Assembly (NCBI RefSeq): GCF_000179615.1
Contig: NZ_AEDD01000002.1
Location: 124,001-188,000 of the forward strand
DNA: 64,000 nucleotides
From: Paenibacillus curdlanolyticus YK9
Lineage (GTDB): Bacteria > Bacillota > Bacilli > Paenibacillales > Paenibacillaceae
Direction of reading: 5' to 3'
A program made the translations under genes and the position numbers. How positions within the stretch are numbered: position 1 is the stretch's first letter; every line of letters begins with the position of its first letter. Under the pieces are notes generated by a model. It did no database searches. It was not told the DNA's origin and was given only the letters and a program-made list of their open reading frames with translations. Below are positions 59,495 through 64,000 of the stretch, piece by piece.

Positions 59495-61231
59495 CTACGG
59501 CATGCTCACGAGGAACGGCTTCACCGTATTCGCAAGATTGTAGCCGCTCGAAGCATCCCAGTTTACCGACCACGTCATCGCACCGCGGAAGTCCGGATAC
59601 TTGGCAACTGGCTTATACGAGCCGCAGTTCGTTCCCGTTGCCAAGCAGCCGAGCGCTTGGTTGACTACTTGAGGGCTTACATAACCGCCGCCAGCCGCAG
59701 ACGTGGTAGCCGGAACGCCAATGCCCAATTGCGATGGCGCAACCCATTGCAGCGTCAGATCGGACAGGGCAGTCAGGAAGTCGACCGTTCCTTGGGAATA
59801 GCATTTGCCGTCGCGGCCGAGCATACAGCCGGAGTTGTAGTATTGGACATTGATGACCGACGTAATGTCTTTCAAATTGTTATAGAGCTGCATGTAAGCT
59901 GAGCTTTGGCTTTGCATGTCGATCGTCTGCGGCGCCATCGTCAGGATGAAGCTGGAGCCGACCTTTTGCTGGAGCTGGCGTACGGCGGATGTGACGTTCG
60001 CGACATTCAAGCCGTTTTCCAGATCGATGTCGATGCCGTCAAAGCCGAATTGCGTGATCAGGCCATACATGCTGTTGACGAAGTTATTGACGTTCGGCGA
60101 GGCGCTGCCGAGGTTCACATTGCCTTTTTCGCCGCCGATCGATAAAATGACTTTCTTGCCTTGCGCATGCTTCTGGCTAATGTCGCTAATCAGATTAGCG
60201 TTCGTGTAGCCGCCAAGCGCGGCAGACAAGCCGGAGTCAACGTTGAAGGTAACGCCGCCCGGATTGTTCACATCCATATCGGCGAACGATACGACGATAA
60301 TATCGTATTGGCTCGGAACTGCGCTAAGTCTGAGGTTCGTCGCGCCGTTCACGAAGTTTTGCCAGTAGCCGGTCAGCGTATGCTTCGGAAGGACGCCGCC
60401 GCCCGGATCGGTCGGCCCGGTCGTCACGGACAATGCGGAGCTTGCTGCGGATTGGTTGCCCGCTGCATCCTTGGCTTTAACGGTGAAGGAGTAAGTGGTT
60501 GAAGCGGACAGGCCGCTCACGACTGCCGTAGTGCCAGAAACGGATGCGGCAAGCGTGGAGCCTCTGTACACATCATAGCTCGTTACGCCGACATTGTCTG
60601 TCGAAGCATTCCATGCTAAGGATACGCTGGTAGAAGTAGTAGAGGTCGAATGAAGGTTCGTTGGCGCGGAAGGGGCGGTTACATCGGTTGAAGTGAGTGT
60701 CGTTGCAGATACCGCAGCGCTTGCTGCAGATTGGTTGCCTGCTGCGTCTTTCGCTTTAACGGTAAACGAGTAAGAGGTGTTGGCGCTCAGGCCAGTGTTG
60801 GTGAAGGCAAGCGTTCCGCTCGCCGTGCTGCCTACGAGCGTCGAACCGCGGTACACATCATAGCCGGTAACCGCGACGTTGTCCGTCGATGCATTCCATG
60901 CGAGTGCAATGCTGGATGAAGTCGTTGCGGTGACGCGCAAGTTCGTCGGCACGCTTGGAGGCGTCACGTCGCCGCCGCCAGCTACAGGTCCCCATAGCGC
61001 GGGTACAACTGGCGGTTCCCAGCCAACCAGCGACGTATGGCTTTGAATACATTTGTACGTCGTGCCGCTGTACGTGACGGTGTCGTTCACAGCATAGGAG
61101 ACATTGGGCGCCCAAGCGCCCCGATCGGCGGCAGATGCCGCGGCTGGAATGAATACGAGCACGAGTGCGATGGATAGTACGAGCGTTAATAAGGTGCGTG
61201 TGATGCGTAAATCTTGAATAGCTTTCAACAT
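59495..61231 (-). CDS. Secreted GH18 chitinase with CBM5/12 and two FnIII domains
   Basis: A 578-residue exported chitinase. Residues 1-34 are a Sec signal peptide (basic start, hydrophobic core, ending ASAAD). Residues 37-85 (WAPNVSYAVNDTVTYSGTTYKCIQSHTSLVGWEPP) are a chitin-binding CBM5/12. Two fibronectin type III domains of about 90 residues follow (DVTPPSVPTNLRV and DVTAPSAPTNLHS), very similar to each other. The GH18 barrel begins at LTGYWQNFVNG and has the catalytic FDGIDIDLE, the YDIIVVSFA strand and a final MTWSVNWD. It hydrolyses chitin outside the cell. GGAGGAG precedes the ATG. Monocistronic. Confidence 0.93.
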   Translation of the reverse strand: MLKAIQDLRITRTLLTLVLSIALVLVFIPAAASAADRGAWAPNVSYAVNDTVTYSGTTYKCIQSHTSLVGWEPPVVPALWGPVAGGGDVTPPSVPTNLRVTATTSSSIALAWNASTDNVAVTGYDVYRGSTLVGSTASGTLAFTNTGLSANTSYSFTVKAKDAAGNQSAASAAVSATTLTSTDVTAPSAPTNLHSTSTTSTSVSLAWNASTDNVGVTSYDVYRGSTLAASVSGTTAVVSGLSASTTYSFTVKAKDAAGNQSAASSALSVTTGPTDPGGGVLPKHTLTGYWQNFVNGATNLRLSAVPSQYDIIVVSFADMDVNNPGGVTFNVDSGLSAALGGYTNANLISDISQKHAQGKKVILSIGGEKGNVNLGSASPNVNNFVNSMYGLITQFGFDGIDIDLENGLNVANVTSAVRQLQQKVGSSFILTMAPQTIDMQSQSSAYMQLYNNLKDITSVINVQYYNSGCMLGRDGKCYSQGTVDFLTALSDLTLQWVAPSQLGIGVPATTSAAGGGYVSPQVVNQALGCLATGTNCGSYKPVAKYPDFRGAMTWSVNWDASSGYNLANTVKPFLVSMP

Positions 61232-61483
61232 AAACTCCTCCTGTCTTCATTTGGAATTATGCTTGCGGTTATATTATCAAATGGTAAAGACTAGCTCTCA
61301 AGAGGAAAAATATCTCATTCGGGGATACAATTTATTCATCTAGTGACGCGCTGGATTTACTGGACTTTCATGCGGAGCAGAGGGATCGTGGCAATCGGTT
61401 GGAGAACGAAGTAAGATGGAAGTAAGCCATTACAAAGCATAGGAACAAACCCTATCGGACAGCAGCAAAGGAGCTATTCTTTC

Positions 61484-62236
61484 ATGAAAATAAATGTTCA
61501 AAACCGAAACGTAATGATCACAGGCGCTGGTGCTGGCATCGGGAGACAATTAGCGCTCGCATACGCAAAGCATGGCGCAAATGTCATACTCGTCGATAAG
61601 CAAGAGGAGGCGTTGCGCCAGACCGTCCAGCTTATTCAGCATGCAGGTGTGGAGCCCTTATGGCGGGTTGTAGATCTGAGTGATGCGAACGCGATTGCGG
61701 CCTGCTTCGTCTGGTTGGAGTCAACAGTCGGGCATCTGGATATTTTGATCAATAACGCGGGGTTCGGTATTACGAAATCGCTTTTTGACCTGACGATTGA
61801 GGAATGGGACAGCGTGCTGAATACGAATCTGCGGGGAACGTTTCTATGCGCGCGAGAAGCAGCCAAGCTTATGAAGAAAGCTGGCGCTGGCGCCATTGTC
61901 AACTTGGCTTCGACGCGTGCGCTCATGTCAGAGCCTGACACGGAAGCTTACGCCGCTTCCAAAGGCGGGATTGTTGCGCTTACGCATGCCATGGCTGTTT
62001 CGCTTGGTCCAGACCGGATTCGCGTGAACGCGATTAGCCCGGGATGGATCGAGACGGGGGATTACGAGCAATTGAGAGAGATTGACCATCGCCAGCATCC
62101 TGCCCAGCGTGTAGGCAAGCCGGATGATATCGTACGCGCGTGCTTCTATTTGACCGACCCGGACAATGATTTCGTGACAGGGACGAATCTGGTCGTTGAT
62201 GGAGGCATGACTAGTAAGATGATTTATGAGGAGTAG
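61484..62236 (+). CDS. Short-chain dehydrogenase/reductase
   Basis: A 250-residue SDR with the cofactor motif TGAGAGIGRQ near residue 13, NNAG, catalytic Ser in VNLASTRAL and YAASK. An Asp after the second strand (VDKQ) suggests NAD(H) rather than NADP(H). Family substrates range widely (sugars, steroids, acyl carriers), so no reaction is assigned. The ATG at 61484 follows AAAGGAG. Its own unit; the gap 61232-61483 ahead of it holds only the upstream regions of it and the chitinase. Confidence 0.88.
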   Translation: MKINVQNRNVMITGAGAGIGRQLALAYAKHGANVILVDKQEEALRQTVQLIQHAGVEPLWRVVDLSDANAIAACFVWLESTVGHLDILINNAGFGITKSLFDLTIEEWDSVLNTNLRGTFLCAREAAKLMKKAGAGAIVNLASTRALMSEPDTEAYAASKGGIVALTHAMAVSLGPDRIRVNAISPGWIETGDYEQLREIDHRQHPAQRVGKPDDIVRACFYLTDPDNDFVTGTNLVVDGGMTSKMIYEE

Positions 62237-62335
62237 AGAATTAATGCGATTGAATTTCGATTATGAGCAAAAGTAGCAAATGCCCACGGTCAACAAGAGT
62301 GCGTTGGAAACGGCGCGCCTTTGACATTTTTTATA

Positions 62336-62371
62336 TATTCCTTGACAGGAATATTCCTTATGAGGTATATT
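62336..62371 (+). promoter_or_regulatory. Promoter with overlapping operator before the ArsR-family gene
   Basis: TTGACA (62342-62347), 18 bases, TATATT (62366-62371). The -35 sits in the middle of an inverted repeat TATTCC-ttgaca-GGAATA (62336-62353), a typical place for ArsR-family repression. Confidence 0.7.
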
Positions 62372-62449
62372 CAATTCAACAAGAAAACAGCAATGCGTCG
62401 AAGGAGCTGAAGCGAATAAGGGAAACGAGTACATAACGGGGTGAGCGGC

Positions 62450-62791
62450 ATGCCAGAGAACAATTCGGGCAAGGAAGTGACGACGCTAGGCGCATTAGCT
62501 GAGCCTAATCGTATGGCAATCGTCGAGCTCTTGCGTGATGGGCCTCTGACCGTGGGGGAAATCGCCGACCGGTTACAGCTGCGCCAGCCACAAGCCTCGA
62601 AGCATTTGAAGGTGCTTAGCGAAAGCGGGATTTTGGAAGTGAAGGCGGATGCCAATCGACGGATTTACAAGCTTCGGCTCGAACCGTTTCAAGCGCTGGA
62701 TAGTTGGCTTAGCTCATTTCGGAAGCTGATGGAAGAAAGATTCGACAATTTGGAGGAATACTTAAGGGAACTGCAAAACAAGGACAAATAA
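62450..62791 (+). CDS. ArsR-family transcriptional regulator
   Basis: A 113-residue winged-helix protein. LGALAEPNRMAIVELLRDGPLTVGEIADRL and QASKHLKVLSESGILEV are the ArsR helix-turn-helix. No cysteine metal-binding pair (CxC) is present, so it is not a classical metal sensor. It is co-transcribed with an AHSA1 protein 32 bases downstream, an association common in this subfamily. I favour the ATG at 62450; a GTG three codons earlier is possible. Confidence 0.88.
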   Translation: MPENNSGKEVTTLGALAEPNRMAIVELLRDGPLTVGEIADRLQLRQPQASKHLKVLSESGILEVKADANRRIYKLRLEPFQALDSWLSSFRKLMEERFDNLEEYLRELQNKDK

Positions 62792-62823
62792 ACCAATCAT
62801 TCATTCAATGAGGAGGAATTACA

Positions 62824-63339
62824 ATGTCAAATCAAGCGATGGTATCAAGAGTAGAAAATGAAAATGTGCTGGTGCTGGAGCGCGTATTCGATGCGCCTCG
62901 CGAGCTCGTATTCCAAATGTTCAAGGAGCCTGAGCATCTTAAACGCTGGTGGGGACCGAGAGGCTGGGAGCTTCCTGTATGCACTGTCGATTTTCGTCCG
63001 GGCGGCGTATGGCATTATTGTATGAAGTGTGTAGATAAGAGCCATGGCGATTTCTACGGCATGGAGTCTTGGGGCAAAGGAATCTATAGGGAGATTGCCG
63101 AACCGGATATGTTCAGCTACACCGATTATTTCTCGGATGCGGAAGGGAGCCAAAATCCGGAAATGCCGTCTACCGATGTTACGCTAACCTTTATTGAGGA
63201 AGGCGGCAAAACCAGACTGGTCAACCGTGGCGTGTATGTCTCGGCAGAGGCGCTCAAAACCGTTATGGACATGGGCATGCTGCAAGGCATTACCGAAACG
63301 TGGGACCGTCTGGAAGAGCGCTTAAACGAAGTCAAGTAG
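62824..63339 (+). CDS. AHSA1/SRPBCC-domain protein
   Basis: A 171-residue START-like fold protein (activator of Hsp90 ATPase homolog 1-like). Family features are RVFDAPRELVFQMFKEPEHLKRWWGPRGW, then VDFRPGGVWHY and a long C-terminal helix (MDMGMLQGITETWDRLEERL). Such proteins bind small hydrophobic ligands; many are neighbours of ArsR-type regulators and take part in stress or detoxification, but the ligand here is unknown. GAGGAGG lies 9 bases before the ATG. Part of the ArsR, AHSA1, VOC group. Confidence 0.88.
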   Translation: MSNQAMVSRVENENVLVLERVFDAPRELVFQMFKEPEHLKRWWGPRGWELPVCTVDFRPGGVWHYCMKCVDKSHGDFYGMESWGKGIYREIAEPDMFSYTDYFSDAEGSQNPEMPSTDVTLTFIEEGGKTRLVNRGVYVSAEALKTVMDMGMLQGITETWDRLEERLNEVK

Positions 63340-63392
63340 CTGCATGACAGGCATGATCATAGCTATTATCTAAACAATAGGGAGTGTTTATC

Positions 63393-63773
63393 ATGATTAA
63401 TCAAATTGGCCAAATTATGCTGTATGTGAATGACCAAGACTTAGCAAAACGATTTTGGACGGAGAAGGCCGGGTTTGTCGTCGTTTCGGAAGAGGACAAC
63501 GGCCAAGGATTCCGTTATATTGAGATTGCCCCAGTAAAGGGTGCGCAAACGACCTTCGTTCTGCACAACAAACAATTCATTGCGCAGATGCAGCCGGAGC
63601 TTAACCTCGGAACGCCATCGATCATGCTGTTCACTGACGAGCTTGATAGCCTGTATCAATCGTTCAAGGAAAAAGACATCACGGTCGGAGATCTGGTCAG
63701 CATTCCTGGCGGGCGCGTGTTCAACTTTGCCGACGATGAGAACAACTACTTTGCGGTAATGGAAAAGAAGTAA
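63393..63773 (+). CDS. VOC-family (glyoxalase/bleomycin-resistance-like) protein
   Basis: A 126-residue vicinal-oxygen-chelate protein. Two betaalphabetabetabeta modules are apparent: IGQIMLYVNDQDLAKRFWTEKAGF and IMLFTDELDSLYQSFKEKDITVGDLV, with Glu/His metal positions in part retained and the end VFNFADDENNYFAVMEK. Members include glyoxalase I, fosfomycin and bleomycin resistance proteins, and dioxygenases; the exact role is unknown. The ATG at 63393 has GGGAG about 9 bases upstream. Probably co-transcribed with the AHSA1 gene. Confidence 0.85.
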   Translation: MINQIGQIMLYVNDQDLAKRFWTEKAGFVVVSEEDNGQGFRYIEIAPVKGAQTTFVLHNKQFIAQMQPELNLGTPSIMLFTDELDSLYQSFKEKDITVGDLVSIPGGRVFNFADDENNYFAVMEKK

Positions 63774-63805
63774 TCGCATTATTCATGGCATTGAATATGG
63801 GGATT

Positions 63806-63837
63806 AAAACGTCACTGCTTCGCGCGGTGGCGTTTTT
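63806..63837. terminator. Bidirectional terminator at the window end
   Basis: AAAACGTCAC (63806-63815) and GTGGCGTTTT (63827-63836, one wobble pair) between the VOC gene and the minus-strand partial gene; it overlaps the latter's last codons. Confidence 0.75.
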
Positions 63838-64000
63838 GCGTTGGACGGTTCATGAGCGCATGGAGCGCTTCTGTTTGTTGCTTTAAGAAGTCAGGATGCT
63901 CATGACCGAGAATCGATGGGGCGCCCAAGCATATCCAGTCGTTCACATCGTCATACCAGACAACTATTGCAGTGAGGAATAGCCCTACATGCAGATTGGC
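63812..64000 (-). CDS. C-terminal fragment of an unidentified protein
   Basis: The frame is open from base 64000 to a TGA at 63812-63814, giving 62 residues that start ANLHVGLFLTAIVVWYDDVND and end KRHRAKQ. The 5' part lies outside the window. The visible part has a hydrophobic stretch, a Trp-rich segment (DDVNDWICLGAPSILG) and a basic tail. I do not recognise the family. The terminator just beyond the stop supports a real gene end. Confidence 0.5.
   Translation of the reverse strand, partial: ANLHVGLFLTAIVVWYDDVNDWICLGAPSILGHEHPDFLKQQTEALHALMNRPTQKRHRAKQ

Overview
The window looks like a chromosome segment from a Gram-positive, spore-forming, Paenibacillus-like bacterium (Firmicutes). Reasons: strong AGGAGG-type ribosome binding sites, frequent TTG and GTG starts, a YpdA-type bacillithiol reductase, a T-box leader, a Spo0F-like receiver, a B. 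subtilis-like gluconate operon and a 177-aa family I associate with Paenibacillaceae. Assignments come from reading motifs and remembered family sequences; no database search was run.

Layout. 1-17.7 kb: the end of a cell-wall-hydrolase-like gene, topoisomerase III, a HAD phosphatase, small proteins, an orphan ABC ATPase, a DUF3298 protein, a membrane-tethered receiver protein, an amino acid permease, a MOSC protein, an APH-type kinase, a YdjC/ChbG deacetylase, YpdA, a heterodimeric ABC exporter and an HEXXH protein. 17.7-26.2 kb (minus strand): a giant surface-type protein of about 19 repeat units (DUF11/TIGR01451-like), split inside a repeat by a -1 frame change. 26.3-34.8 kb: a thioredoxin-reductase-like flavoprotein with an Rrf2 regulator, a methyltransferase, asd behind a T-box that I read as lysine-specific, a cyclase-family hydrolase, a second AT-rich ChbG-like gene, and a compact module of Tat-exported multicopper oxidase, ZIP metal transporter and TatA. 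34.8-43.2 kb: selO, a tandem hairpin repeat, an unknown protein, an MFS transporter, a 5'(3')-deoxyribonucleotidase and gntR-gntP-gntK with two matching operator-like sites. 43.2-45.5 kb: a lipoprotein and an Lsa-type ABC-F ribosome-protection gene behind a complex attenuator whose leader contains a start-stop ORF (ATG TAA).

45.5-58.1 kb is the most interesting part: an apparently undescribed biosynthetic operon. It holds three BtrH/AsbE-like C39-fold acyltransferases, three adenylate-forming ligases, three stand-alone carrier proteins, a GT4 glycosyltransferase, an ABC exporter and an AsbF-like TIM barrel (3-dehydroshikimate dehydratase). One ligase, one carrier and the TIM barrel closely resemble AsbC, AsbD and AsbF of petrobactin synthesis, which make and activate 3,4-dihydroxybenzoate. 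The AsbA/AsbB citrate condensing enzymes are absent. I infer a catechol-acylated, possibly glycosylated, exported metabolite assembled by carrier-protein-dependent acyl transfer without NRPS or PKS modules. The first two acyltransferase genes are tandem paralogs, each with the same promoter (TTGCCA-N17-TAATAT) and a GCAAACGTTTGC-core palindrome in its leader.

58.1-64 kb: an erythromycin-esterase-like hydrolase, a secreted GH18 chitinase with a carbohydrate-binding module and two FnIII domains, an SDR oxidoreductase, an ArsR/AHSA1/VOC group, and the end of an unidentified minus-strand gene. I saw no rRNA, tRNA, CRISPR array, transposase or prophage.
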